From assembly GCA_012295275.1 (NCBI GenBank), contig CM022677.1:15350970-15414969 (forward strand): a stretch of DNA of 64,000 bases. Reading direction: 5' to 3'. Under the pieces are notes generated by a model, which saw only the letters and a program-made list of their open reading frames with translations, was not told the DNA's origin and searched no databases. Of this stretch, positions 1-10,999 are shown one piece after another (position 1 is the first letter of the stretch; the number at the start of each line of letters is the position of its first letter). This stretch comes from Chrysomallon squamiferum (taxonomy: Eukaryota > Mollusca > Gastropoda > Neomphalida > Peltospiridae). The position numbers and the translations under genes are program-made.

Positions 1-2
1 TC

Positions 3-1832
3 TACATCAACGACATCGTCACAGCACTCGACAAACAAGACAACGACAGAAATCCGCCAAAAGAGCCGATAAACACAGCACTCTTTGCAGACGACTGCGC
101 CTTTTGGCGGGCAGGAAGATCGACCGCAGCAATACAGAAACAAATACAACAAGACTTAAACAACATAAACGATTGGGCGTTGAAATGGGGCATAAAGATT
201 TCTCTTTCGAAAACAACGTGCCTCCTTTTCAACAAGAAATCAGACAACAGCAAGATCACTCTCAACATCGACAACAACTTCATAACACAAACAAAGACAT
301 TCAAATTTCTAGGTGTGACATTCGACAGTCAACTCAACTTCCGATGCCACATACTCAACATAATTGCCTCCTGCAAAAAAACAATCAATCTTCTAAAGTT
401 AATTTCCGGAACCAGTTGGGGAGCAAACGAGTCAACGCTGATTTTGATACACAAAGCGTGTATTCTCTCCAAGCTCGACTACGGAGCCACGGCTTACTCG
501 AATGCTCCCAAACTTTATTTTAAAAAACTAGATATAATCCAATCAAGTGCCCTCAGGGTGATCGGCCACCTGCCAAACTCAACACCATCCGACAGCCTCC
601 TGTCGGAATACAGCATCCAACCATTAAAATACAGAAGAAAACTGCAGCTACTAAAATACAACCTGAAAATACACACACTCAACACAGACCACCCGGTCAA
701 GGATCTGGTCCCCGACGAGCAAAGGATAGGACAACTCTTTAAATCGCATAGTCTACTGCTATCGAATTTCCCGACAACAGCTAGCGAAATCGAAAGGGAA
801 ACAGGAATAGGTGAAATGCCACTGCCGGCATACCACAAAGAAAGAAAACCGACAATCAACACACCTTTCCTGATAAAAAGAGAAACTGACAAAACAGAGA
901 TCCAACCATTCAAAAAAATCATTTTTTTGGCAGCAGCAAACGACCACTACAAACAACACACGCACATCTACACTGACGGATCCAAAAACCCAGACAACGG
1001 GAGAGTAGGATTCGCCTTCATAGCTCAAAATCACACAAACAAACCCACATGCATACAATTCGGCCGTATCAGAAATCACCTTTCGGTATACACGGCCGAG
1101 TTGGTAGCCATCATCAGAGCCATGCTGTGGGTTAAACACAACAACAACAAACACACAGTCATTTTCTCGGACAGTCTAAGTTCCGTGATCTCAATACAAA
1201 CCGGAAGTTCAAGCAGACCAGACCTGCTCAGCAAAATACAACAACTACACGAAGAAATACAACACAACAAGAAAGAAGTAACCATCGAGTGGCTCCCAGC
1301 ACACGTCGGCATCATCGGCAACGAACTTGCCGACCATTACGCCAAAGAGTCACTCACCATTAAAGACGAAGACATCTGCACAGACATACATTACGGAATA
1401 AACGAAATCGTCTCCATCGCTGCCAAACATTACGACAAACAATGGCAGAACGAATGGAACAACACGAAAACCAAATGGCACTTAAACATCAAACCACTCG
1501 CCAAAACACCCAAAATCACACTCGCCAACAAACTACACAACAACAACCTCACCAAAGCCAGAATTGGTTACTCAACCAATCTAAACGCAATTCTATACAA
1601 ACATAACATCATCACATCACCCATCTGCAGTTGCGGACTCTCAGAAACCATGAAACACTACTTGTTTCACTGTCCAAACTTTGCCAAGGAAAGACAAGCA
1701 CTACGCAATACATTGGAGGAACTAAAAATCGAGTTCACGCTCCAACACATCCTGGCACCAAACGTGAAAGACAGAGAGTTAGTCCTCGCTGCAGTAACAA
1801 ATTACATTCTCAAAACAAAACACAAACTATAA
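3..1832 (+). CDS. Non-LTR retrotransposon ORF2, 3' part: reverse transcriptase end, RNase H, C-terminal zinc knuckle
   Basis: The frame is open from the window edge to a TAA at 1830-1832, about 609 codons, so the 5' part lies outside the window. An internal ATG at 180 is not the true start. In order: the RT catalytic box (LFADDCAFW, near 90-118), the W-x-KWG-x-K region after it, and FLGVTFD (near 310), all typical of LINE RT. RNase H follows: YTDGSK (near 970), the Glu of TAELVAIIRA (near 1095), FSDSLSS (near 1165) and LPAHVGIIGNELAD (near 1295), giving the D-E-D-D set. The end has a CSC-x7-H-x4-C knuckle (near 1627-1675). RT plus RNase H plus this knuckle fits the I group (I, Nimb, Loa, R1-like); the clade is inferred. 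The coding strand is rich in A and C, unlike the flanks. The open frame suggests a young copy. It would copy its own RNA into DNA at a nicked target. Confidence 0.93.
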   Translation, partial: YINDIVTALDKQDNDRNPPKEPINTALFADDCAFWRAGRSTAAIQKQIQQDLNNINDWALKWGIKISLSKTTCLLFNKKSDNSKITLNIDNNFITQTKTFKFLGVTFDSQLNFRCHILNIIASCKKTINLLKLISGTSWGANESTLILIHKACILSKLDYGATAYSNAPKLYFKKLDIIQSSALRVIGHLPNSTPSDSLLSEYSIQPLKYRRKLQLLKYNLKIHTLNTDHPVKDLVPDEQRIGQLFKSHSLLLSNFPTTASEIERETGIGEMPLPAYHKERKPTINTPFLIKRETDKTEIQPFKKIIFLAAANDHYKQHTHIYTDGSKNPDNGRVGFAFIAQNHTNKPTCIQFGRIRNHLSVYTAELVAIIRAMLWVKHNNNKHTVIFSDSLSSVISIQTGSSSRPDLLSKIQQLHEEIQHNKKEVTIEWLPAHVGIIGNELADHYAKESLTIKDEDICTDIHYGINEIVSIAAKHYDKQWQNEWNNTKTKWHLNIKPLAKTPKITLANKLHNNNLTKARIGYSTNLNAILYKHNIITSPICSCGLSETMKHYLFHCPNFAKERQALRNTLEELKIEFTLQHILAPNVKDRELVLAAVTNYILKTKHKL

Positions 1833-2270
1833 ACCTTTTTTTTTTTTTTTTTTTTCACACGAAAACAAACAACAATTATATAAATGTATTGACCTGCGGA
1901 TTGATTGGTTGAACAGCTGATGGATCTACGGATGGATCGGCTGATTGACGAATCAATTTAAATGGCCAATTAAATTAATAATTAAAAAATGATAAACATA
2001 CTATACGAACCCACTTTCAGACATTACTAACCCGATTATGGTGTCTTATTTCAATTTAATTTTTTATTTTTTATTTTTTTTTTTTTTTTTTTCTCCCCAT
2101 ATTCTTAGTCCTAGCTTCATGATTTATAACATCTTTTAAATTAAAATAAAATGTAAATATGTTAACTACATTTATGTTCTTATTTGTTTTTAGTTGCAGG
2201 TTTTTTTTAATAATATCTTTTAAAAACAATAAAAAGACCATTGGCAAAAAAAAAAAAAAAAAAAAAAAAC
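1833..2270 (+). mobile_element. 3' untranslated tail of the LINE with AATAAA and poly(A)
   Basis: After the stop come a 21-T run (near 1838-1858), AT-rich sequence, a second T-rich run (2060-2092), and an AATAAA (near 2229) roughly 18 bases before a run of about 24 A (2246-2269). A polyadenylation signal just before a long A run is what a reverse-transcribed polyadenylated RNA leaves. I infer this is the 3' end of the element. It could also be the tail of a second retrocopy, given the two T runs. Target-site duplications cannot be tested because the 5' end is outside the window. Confidence 0.6.
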
Positions 2271-2640
2271 AGGTTTGGACCACGTGGACCATAAAGAAGC
2301 AGCCAAAAAGGAACAACAACAGCAGCCAAAAAGAAACAACATCAGAAGCCAAAAAGAAACAACGACAGCAGCCAAGAGCAGAACAACCAGGACGGCAAAC
2401 AACACAGACCCGGTGATGGCTGAGAGATTGTGCCGGATATCACGGGGGGCGGATTGCGGCTGCGATACATCCGCACCGACTCGTTACGATCCGATATGCT
2501 GGACACTTCCTTGTGTCCTGCAATCGTGGCGAGAATCCATTCTTTTCCCTACCCAAAACTCTTTTCTGCGACGGACACGCCCGCTGACCTGTCAGAAAGC
2601 GTGCCCGTCGCAGACGTGCTTCACAACAGCTTGCTCTGAT
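2271..2640. other. GC-richer segment of unknown nature with short tandem units
   Basis: From 2290 to 2380 there are imprecise repeats of about 22-24 bases around the core agccaaaaagaaacaac. From 2415 to 2640 base composition is clearly richer in G and C than anything nearby, and it contains the hairpin described separately. Short frames exist on both strands but none shows a recognisable protein motif. It could be a piece of another retroelement or a SINE body. Confidence 0.4.
2566..2613. repeat. Hairpin with nested inner stem
   Basis: CTGCGACGGACACG (2566-2579) pairs with CGTGCCCGTCGCAG (2600-2613), 13 of 14 positions. Inside it CTGA (2584-2587) can pair with TCAG (2592-2595). Seen directly in the sequence; function unknown. 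Confidence 0.7.
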
Positions 2641-2859
2641 TAGCACGTTAATTTTTTTCCATTCCATAAATGAAATAAAATATATGACTGTTAGAGCTGT
2701 TCATTCAAGTATATGACGGTTAAAAATCTATATGAACAATAGAGTTGCCGTCGTTATCGTCAGAAAGGGGTTGTTCGTAATGTTCAAGGTGTACTTATTA
2801 TTATTCTTTTACTCTTTTTATCAGCTATTATTCTTACCATCTCAGTGTGTACAACCTAT

Positions 2860-3000
2860 ATTAGAATATATTATTAATATGTCTGTTAATGTCGCCGTCG
2901 CTACCAACGTATGGGCGTTGTTTTCAACGTCCGAAGTGAAAAAAGTTTAACGAAATTCATTACTTAGTATTAACAACAAAATATTTGTTGATTATGATTA

Positions 3001-3032
<32 letters not shown>

Positions 3033-4140
3033 ATTATTAGTATTATTATTATTATTACTATTATTATTATTATTATTTCTATTATTATTATTATTTGTCA
3101 AATATTTTAATTTTTATAGTTCAAAACGATTATTTCAGTTTTGTACCCTTGATAAGTCCGTACTATTTATTTATCAGATGTTTATGGAATTAGCTCTAAT
3201 GTGTGTATATATTGAAATACATAATTAGTATTATGAAATAATAAATGCGCGGGCTCTTCATGTTTAAGATATTTCTTGATTCTCTTCGGTGGCTGAGTAG
3301 ACTTTCTCAGCGGGCGCATCACATATTAAAATAGATTATTGTAATTTCTATTAATGTCGCCGACGTTCCCGTTGTACGGTGATTGTTCCTAACGTTACTG
3401 GTGTACTCCTTTTCTTTTTCTATTCGCTGTTATTCTTATTGTCTGACCGTGCCCGTTCTATGTTAAAATTTGTTATTGTAATTTCTATTAATATCGCAGT
3501 CATTGCCGTCTTTCCAGCATTGTTCTTAACGGCTTGGCGTACGCCTTGTTATTCTTTTTTCGCTTTTTATTCGCTGTTATTCTTATTTTCTCATCGTTCT
3601 TGGTGTACTTCCCACTATCCTTTTTCTTCCTATTAATTCTAATTCATACTTTCCTAACGTTCAAATCCTATTCTTTAATGTATTATTACTATTTCTATTA
3701 ATATCACCACCTTTGCCGTCGTAATGGCCTTGTTCCTAGCTTTCTTGGAGTATTGCTCGTTATTCTTTAGCGCATGTTACTAATTATTCCTCATACTTTC
3801 TGAGCAGGCGCATTACCTTTTAAAATATAGTAATTGTCGCCGTCGTTGCCGGGGTACGGGCGATGTTCCTGACGTTATTGATGTACTCCTTTTCGGTTTT
3901 TTATTCGCTGTTATTCTTATTGTCATATATTAAAATATGTCATTATTATCTTTATTTATGTCGTCATCATTACCGTTGTAACGGCGTTACTTCACACTAT
4001 TAGTTTGCCTTTTATTAAGTATGGCAATTCGTGTCCACATCATACGTTAAAAACTATCATTACTCTTTCTATTAATGAGGCCGTCATTGCCGTCGTTCCA
4101 GCATTGTTCTTAGCGTCTTGATTTACACCTGATTATTAGG
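2860..4140. repeat. Degenerate tandem repeat, unit about 125-200 bp
   Basis: A recurring core, tctattaatgtcgccgtc followed by a gttgccgtcgta-like string and cgttgttcctaacg, recurs near 2884, 3346, 3487, 3695, 3830, 3955 and 4065. Between cores lie ttcgctgttattcttatt and gagcgggcgcatcac type strings and ttaaaatatattatt. Units are diverged and uneven in length. The same repeat is present at 42.65-43.29 kb and, as a single unit, near 7.93-8.03 kb. No coding frame runs through it. Confidence 0.75.
3001..3096. repeat. (TTG)n/(TTA)n trinucleotide repeat
   Basis: Interrupted TTG units grade into ATT units. The hydrophobic frame across it is a repeat artefact. Confidence 0.9.
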
Positions 4141-4478
4141 CGGATGGGGAAACGGATCATTGAAAGACGACATATATATAGGGAAACAGAGATAGATAGA
4201 TAGATATAAAATGAAAAAGGCTGATATGACCAAGTCTAACCTAATATCAGTCTAATCCCGCGCCCACTCAACTTTTCCTTTATAATCTCATAGAGATTTA
4301 GAAAAGATTATTAATATGTACGTTTCTCTGTATTCTAGCATTCTGCTAAAACGCGAGAAGTCGCAATATTAACATCATAAATTATATCACACTATAGATT
4401 AAAATGATAATTTCTAGTAAGAAATCGATTACAGAGAATACCTGTATATTGGGAAATATAGAGCGTACTTTCAATTTA

Positions 4479-4499
4479 TTATTATTATTTTTTTTTTTA

Positions 4500-4544
<45 letters not shown>

Positions 4545-4545
4545 T
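4479..4545. repeat. (ATT)n repeat
   Basis: ATT units with a T-run interruption, near the outer end of the left inverted-repeat arm. Confidence 0.9.
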
Positions 4546-4979
4546 ATAAATAACAGAAGAAAACTTAAATGATATTCCGTTATGTAAACAAAGCTGTTTT
4601 GTAAAACGAGCGCAGTTTACACTATAAATCATACAAAATAATTATAAACAAGTAAAAATAAAGAGTTATTATTAATTAAGGATACCGCTGTATACACGAA
4701 TAAATCATATAACATCACGTAATTATAAACAAGAAAAAATAAGGTTTTACTTAAGGATACCGCTACTTACACTGATAATTTTACCAGACTAAGAACGATA
4801 TTTCATTGGAAACTTACGAGGTTATAGTGAAAATGTGACAACGTGTGATATTAATGTGATATTTCCTCATCGGAATTTATGTTGTGTTTACTACTAAGGC
4901 AGAATAATTTCTACCCAGCAAAAATAACGTAGTGTTTTTGTTAAGACAATACACTATTTACTCTGATAATTTTCACTGC

Positions 4980-4984
<5 letters not shown>

Positions 4985-5026
<42 letters not shown>
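4985..5026. repeat. (AT)n repeat
   Basis: Uninterrupted alternating TA. Confidence 0.95.
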
Positions 5027-5027
<1 letters not shown>

Positions 5028-5968
5028 CTTTACATCTCACCTAGAAATTAAAAGATGAATATCACTTCATATATAATTAACTATTTGCTAATATCTGACA
5101 AAATAATCTCAGCTTTTCAATATACACCTGTCTAGAAAAAGAAAATCAATATTTAATTATCAATACAATCTGAGGTACAGCTAAAAAATAATCCTGAGTT
5201 TGTTATTAACAGAGAATTGGAATCTGGAAGGCCTCTTTATTTCTTAATTTCTCAACTACCTTCTTGAATGAGATCACATTCAGTTAATTATACGACAAAT
5301 TATACTGAAAATTACAGGTATGATTTCACTGTGAACCTTCAGAAATATAGATGGAACTTCAGTGTTATAATGTTTTTATTAATAACAGTAGCTTTACAAA
5401 AATGTCAAAAATATATCGCGAAATAAAGAGGGCGCATCTAGTGTAACATTTTACAAACACCAAAACTGAAAAACTAGGATTAACTTTACACGGCGTTATG
5501 AAAACAACACTTACAATTTTACCACCTCAGTCACTATCTACATTAGATGTTATTAGTTTCTCAACAGAGGTGTAGCGGTAATATTAACACATTGTTTTGG
5601 AAAATGCAGCGGCTGTTCTTTTTTAAAAAACAATGTTACAGATTATACATAACAAAAGAACTTTGTATAACTAACTTGAGATACCGCTACGAAATGTCCG
5701 TTTTAGTAAAAGTAACGTGATATTTTACTTTGATAATTCTAAATCGTATAACAGAAAGGTGTAAAACTGGCAGCTGTAAGTTATAATTCTATGGCGTTAT
5801 GAAAATATACTGCTTAATTACCTGCAAAAAGGAAAAGGTGAGAATTAATTGCTGGATGAGCGGTGATATTTACAGTTAAGTATGTTGAGAAATGTAAATG
5901 TCAGATTTTGTTAACACTCTACAGGTTAAATTTAAAAGTCTGAGAGTTAATTCCCTGGATTCATGACT

Positions 5969-5995
5969 GTTTGTTCTGATTAGCTCAGAACAAAC
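5969..5995. repeat. Perfect 11-bp stem hairpin
   Basis: GTTTGTTCTGA (5969-5979), loop TTAGC, TCAGAACAAAC (5985-5995); every base pairs. The tail aacacgttattttatt resembles the bases after the 2.6-kb hairpin (attagcacgttaattttt). Confidence 0.8.
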
Positions 5996-7436
5996 AAGAT
6001 TAACACGTTATTTTATTACGCGAATTTTATTTTTTTCTTTACCTCCATTAAAAAGTGTACATTAGCGGAAGTTGTATATATTTTACTATTCTGATTACAC
6101 CATAACTTCTATATATCCGCTCCCCAGTAATAATCAGTATGTCAGTGAAATAGCATCATATTTGTCCAAATCCTTTCTATATGGGATATTAAAATTATCG
6201 ATTATATTATTGAACAAATAATCTGGAATTTCATTCTAGGTTAACTTACTTTACTCAGTGGTTTATATAAAAAAATCTGATATATTCTAAATTACATAAT
6301 TAGATAAATAAATTTTAGATTAATCATGTACTTTTATGTAGGGAGAGATGTAAATTGTGTCGCGGAATGTCATGTTACTGCGGTCATGAAAAAAAGTATC
6401 ACATTGTGACACTGAAAGGTGCACAGTTAATTTTCAGTAAATTCAATACAATAATAAATACAGTATTCATCTAGCACCTCTCGCGTTTCTGTGTAGTCTT
6501 ATTATTGTTAATAATAAAATAACTCAGCGTATGATAAGAAGGACATTGATTTTTGGAGGAAAAAAAAAAAAGATGATTTTAGATGTTAATACCGTAACTT
6601 AGCGGATATATTAAACTGAGTTGTATTATCTTACAAAAAAATCTTCTTTTTTTTTTCTTTTATAACTATACACTTTACAAAATTATTCAAAACATGAAAT
6701 TATCAAAATATAACGTTAATGTCGTTTATAATAAAATATTTCTTTTTTCTGATCCCTGAAATTCTTTTTGATCAGAGGACTGGTACATTCATAATAAACA
6801 TTAAAAATGTTATTTCAGTTTTGTCGTACAAACGACCGTGACGTTAGCTGAAAGCGTTTTTCTTTCTGACTTCTTTTTTCTTTTGTTTGTTTGTAAATCG
6901 GAAAAAAAAAGCAGCGATCATTTCAGTTATATACCTGTGATATTTACAGGTGCTGCTTAACATCAAGAAATACTAAGAGATTTTCGTTTATTTGTTAATT
7001 ATCATATTAGAGCTTAATCTAATTCTCTTTTCTTTTTTTTTTTCTTTTTCTTTTTTGTTGTTTGTTTGTTGTTTTTTTTTGTTGTTGTTTTTATACAATA
7101 TCAGGTTTCTAAATAAAGACAAAGCATTAATTCTAGAACAAGGATTCGTTTTAATATTATCACCGAAAAATATAGGAGGAAAATTTCCCAAAATAAATAG
7201 ATGAGTATTTTAAAGACGTTTTTGATTCAGATGGAATTTTTATATTTAATCATATCAAAATTATTTAAACATATTAAAATATACTTAATTATTTCAAAAT
7301 ATAGTTAATTATATCTGAATATATTTGTCTTAAACGTTTTATTTGCAACTATGTAGCCACATACTTACCTTTTAATTAACGGTTCATTTTGTAAACTCTT
7401 CAGAACATGAAATATGTTTTATAATTTTATGCAAGT

Positions 7437-7439
<3 letters not shown>

Positions 7440-7472
<33 letters not shown>
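7440..7472. repeat. (GT)n repeat
   Basis: Sits at the position corresponding to the CA repeat at 58292 in the other inverted-repeat arm, so it predates the duplication of the element. Confidence 0.95.
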
Positions 7473-7474
<2 letters not shown>

Positions 7475-8370
7475 ATGTGTATTTGTGTAAAAATGTAAAA
7501 TTATCCTATTTAAATTTATTTTGTAAATATGAATGTGTAAGTAAAGTGCCTTTTGTAAACTGTGAATGCGAAATAAGGACTCAATATTTTTATTGAAATA
7601 ATTTACAGTCAGCGATCAAGTGGGTTAAGAGAATTTACATTATCCTCACTTGAAGAAATCACAGTTGTTTTCACACGAGTGTTTACAATAATCATGTTCT
7701 ATGAAAAAGGATATATTTTCAGAGATAGGTTTGATGCTGAAGTGTGCACTTGTTTAACCAACACATGTTTTTCAGGGACTTCCGAGTTCAAGATTAATAA
7801 AGTGTAAATGAAAATTATAAACAACATTCACAAATTTCTTCGTTGGAATAGTTAGATTACTGTTACAGAAATGTGTTCAAAGTTTTTGGTAGAGATGTTT
7901 ATTGCATTCGTAACAGTTCATCAAATTTATCTTAATTATTCTTCGTACATTCTGAACTGGCGCATCACGTATTAAAATATATTATTGTAATTTCTATTAA
8001 TTCGCCCAACCGGCATTGTTTAACGTAGTTATTAGTATAGTTCTCATTATTATTCTTTGCATTTTATGTAGTATTATTATGAGCGTGCGCATCCTGTATT
8101 CAATTTTTTATTAAACACATCTTTATTATTGTTAACGCTGGAGATTACTGTTACAAAATGTGTTCAAATTTTTGGTGGAGATTATTCTTGCATTTTAACA
8201 GTTTTCGTCTGTTTTTAATTTGTTTTTATTTTTTTTATTGTTGATATTATTTGTAACATAATTATTACTATTTTTATATTTTTTGTGGTTGTTTGTTACT
8301 ATTATTGCTGTTATAGCTGTTTTTTGCTGTTGATTAACTTTGCTTTACGTAAAGTTTTTAATTTTGTGTT

Positions 8371-8401
<31 letters not shown>

Positions 8402-8449
8402 AACAGAGACAGAGAGACAGAGATACAGACAGACAGAGAGACAGAGAGC
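8371..8449. repeat. (GA)n and (GACA)n compound repeat
   Basis: A GA run followed by CAGAGA/CAGACA variants. Confidence 0.9.
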
Positions 8450-9390
8450 AGAAAATTCAAATAATCTTATAGACCTTCTAATTAATATACTTATGAATTT
8501 ATCCATTTAAATAAATTTACTTAATATAATAACAGAAGAAATTATGATTATTAAGTACGTTATTTGGGTTAATATATCAAAACAATATAAATAAGAATTA
8601 TCCTCATCACAATAGAAATTTGTTTCTCCATTATGATAATGCTAGCTAAAATTTTATAACTGGAAACAAAATAATTTATAATATTTATTTCAACAAAAAT
8701 ACTTTTTCATATGAAAAATATAATTTTAGGAAAACTTCTAAAAATTTTAAGATTTCTGATTTATCTGGTAAAATAATAATAAAATATACAACATGAAATA
8801 AAAAAGAATACGAAGACATTTGTTTACAAAAAATGTTTTAAATTAATATATAATTTAACAGACAAAGTAACCTGCAAATTACTAATTAAGTAAATTTCTA
8901 ATTTCTGAGTTTATGTTCCTAACAACAAATACATGCATATGTAGGTTTACACATTTCCTTCCATTTTGTATTTTATTAACATATTTTTATTGGGTAAATA
9001 TTTACCATAAGTCTTGGTATTTTATATTTGGATTACATGATTAAGCAGATTATTGTTTCAGAAAAACAACAACAAAAAAAAAAAACCCACTTAAAAACAT
9101 GAAACAAGAAATATATTTAAGAAATAATAAGATAAAACAAATAAAAAGTCTTCCTTGAAATGAACACTTTTTATTATAAAACTTTTTTTTTTCCTTTTTT
9201 TAACCAGTAACAAATGATTTCTAAGGTCAATCATATTCATCTTCTTTTCAAATTTGTATCATAGGAATTAATCTCATATTTTTCACCACTGTTTGAAATA
9301 CACTTTGAAATAATTATCGTTTTCCCTATCATGTATTGTCTGAATGTTTTTATTTTTCTCACTCATTAGCATCATTTGAAATATTTTTTC
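8450..9390. other. No gene seen
   Basis: AT-rich sequence with short A and T runs. No frame with coding character and no repeat family shared with the rest of the window was noticed. Confidence 0.6.
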
Positions 9391-9399
9391 TTGTTTAAG

Positions 9400-9620
9400 A
9401 CTGCTGCAGACTTGACTGTACTTGGTGCTGTGTCTGGTCAAACATTTTTCTCACTGCTGTGACTGACTGAAAAAAGAGGCAGAACTGAATCCAGCATCTG
9501 TTTCATGATTTCTGAATCAGTCTGGCATCAACTATCAAAACTTTGATAGCAAAAACTCAAATCTTCATCAAATTTGGCCACAGATTTTAATTTCTGCTTT
9601 CACATGTCTGTGCACTGAAC
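9400..9620 (-). pseudogene. Coding-like remnant of an unidentified minus-strand gene (fragment 7)
   Basis: Read on the minus strand, the stretch after a pyrimidine-rich run ending in cttttttcag gives SVTAVRKMFDQTQHQVQSS, an amphipathic, helix-like peptide. The part before it gives further peptide text interrupted by stops in one frame. The base composition is markedly less AT-rich than the flanks. No family is recognised. It belongs to the run of similar minus-strand fragments up to 18.8 kb, possibly one gene. Confidence 0.35.
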
Positions 9621-9639
9621 TCCATCAAACCATCCTATA

Positions 9640-9640
<1 letters not shown>

Positions 9641-9708
<68 letters not shown>

Positions 9709-9740
9709 AAGAAGAAGAAGAAGAACAACAACAACAACAA
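9641..9740. repeat. (AAT)n(AAG)n(AAC)n compound repeat
   Basis: Three trinucleotide blocks in a row, each a one-base change from the next. Confidence 0.95.
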
Positions 9741-10680
9741 CGGTAATAATTATGATATTAGCAGCATGAATAATAATAGTGAAAATATCTACTGCTTTAA
9801 TATTAATACTAATAATTTTTATTACAATAAAGTAACACACTCTATATATATATACTTGCTGTCAGGGCTAATTAATTTACTGCTTCAAAACTTACTTATC
9901 TATATTTTGCATGAATTTAATTGAAAATATTAAGTAGCTATTGTTCACTGAAATGGGTAGACTTTTTTTTAAAATCTCTTATTAAGAAATATGTAGAAAT
10001 CTGACTTCCACAGTTACATCAATGATACATGAGAGACAGACTTTCACTGGAATTGTTTCATTCAGGATGATATTTCTACTACCTGAATCAAAGTGTATAA
10101 TTACTTGCTGTCTACTATGTCAAGTCTACTATTTCAAGTCAGTGGAACCTTAAGTCTCAGATTCTAGGTTGCTTAGGTTTGTAAATTGTAATCTTTGTTG
10201 TAGAGGTATCATGTACTGTTATTTAATATCCATTATTTATAAAAAATGAATTTATGTAGCTATACATGATCTTGCATTTGACCAGCTAGTGGTAACCAGT
10301 TTTCAAATGCAGTACTTGGTCACAACCACAAGCCTCTATCAATTAACTGAACAATGTAAAAAGGAAATGTCTAAAATTGATGTAACTGGAACAATTAGAA
10401 GATTATTTTTGATTGTGATTCAATTATTCAGACACTTGAGAACACCAATAAAATACTTTCCTTTCCAGTGAATTATTAATACATTTTATTTAAGGGAAAT
10501 AAATGAAGTTCCATAAGCCTACTGCAAAATGTGGTCACTGAATAAAAATAGAGGCAAAATGTATTTCCAAGTGATAATATAAAAGATTAAAAATAAATGT
10601 AGACTAACTTTAGTAGAAAACAGTGATTATTTCATGTATCACCAGACTGCATGAACCATGTGTGTGTGTGAAATACTAAC

Positions 10681-10818
10681 AGTCTGCTGGATTCTGTTAT
10701 CTGCAACCTGTTGATGAGTCCTTCCATCAACACTCTACCAGTCAAAGTTTCTCTTGTGAGATCTCATGTGTCAAAGTTGTACAAAAACTAGACTGAGCAG
10801 CCACACCAACAGTGACAC
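10681..10818 (-). pseudogene. Broken exon of an unidentified minus-strand gene (fragment 6)
   Basis: Minus-strand splice-like acceptor (atatttacag) at 10819-10820 and a GT at 10679-10680. The first half reads GVTVGVAAQSSFCTTLTH then EISQEKL and hits TGA. Shifting one base gives TGRVLMEGLINRLQITESS, a clean helical peptide to the donor. A single-base shift therefore splits what looks like one exon. No family recognised. Confidence 0.45.
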
Positions 10819-10999
10819 CTGTAAATATTAACAGTAAAATAAATTTCAAATTTAAATTCTTCTAAACACACACACACCCACACCCACATGCACACACCTC
10901 ACAGAATGAAAACAAAAGTGCACCAGAAAATATTTGTTTTTAGAATCTGATGTAGTAAACAAATATTTGTGACCATCCAGCAGAAAATGGGTTCCTTTC

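Larger units (their letters stand above)
4560..7930 (+). repeat. Left arm of a widely spaced inverted repeat
   Basis: Blocks match the reverse complement of 57.76-60.09 kb in collinear order: 4596-4780 with 59.98-60.09 kb, 6340-6440 with 58.98-59.08 kb, 6640-6855 with 58.43-58.63 kb, 7104-7185 with 58.36-58.43 kb, 7440-7600 with 58.13-58.32 kb, and 7605-7930 with 57.76-58.10 kb. A TG/CA microsatellite sits at the same place in both arms (7440 and 58292). No open frame with known motifs lies in either arm, so this is probably a noncoding or non-autonomous dispersed element present twice in opposite orientation. The left arm is about 1 kb longer, partly from a T-rich stretch at 6866-7103 absent from the right arm. 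Confidence 0.8.

Noticed and set aside
3285-3320. ggtggctgagtagac as a tRNA A box
   Set aside because: No B box at the right distance and no acceptor stem; it lies in the tandem repeat.
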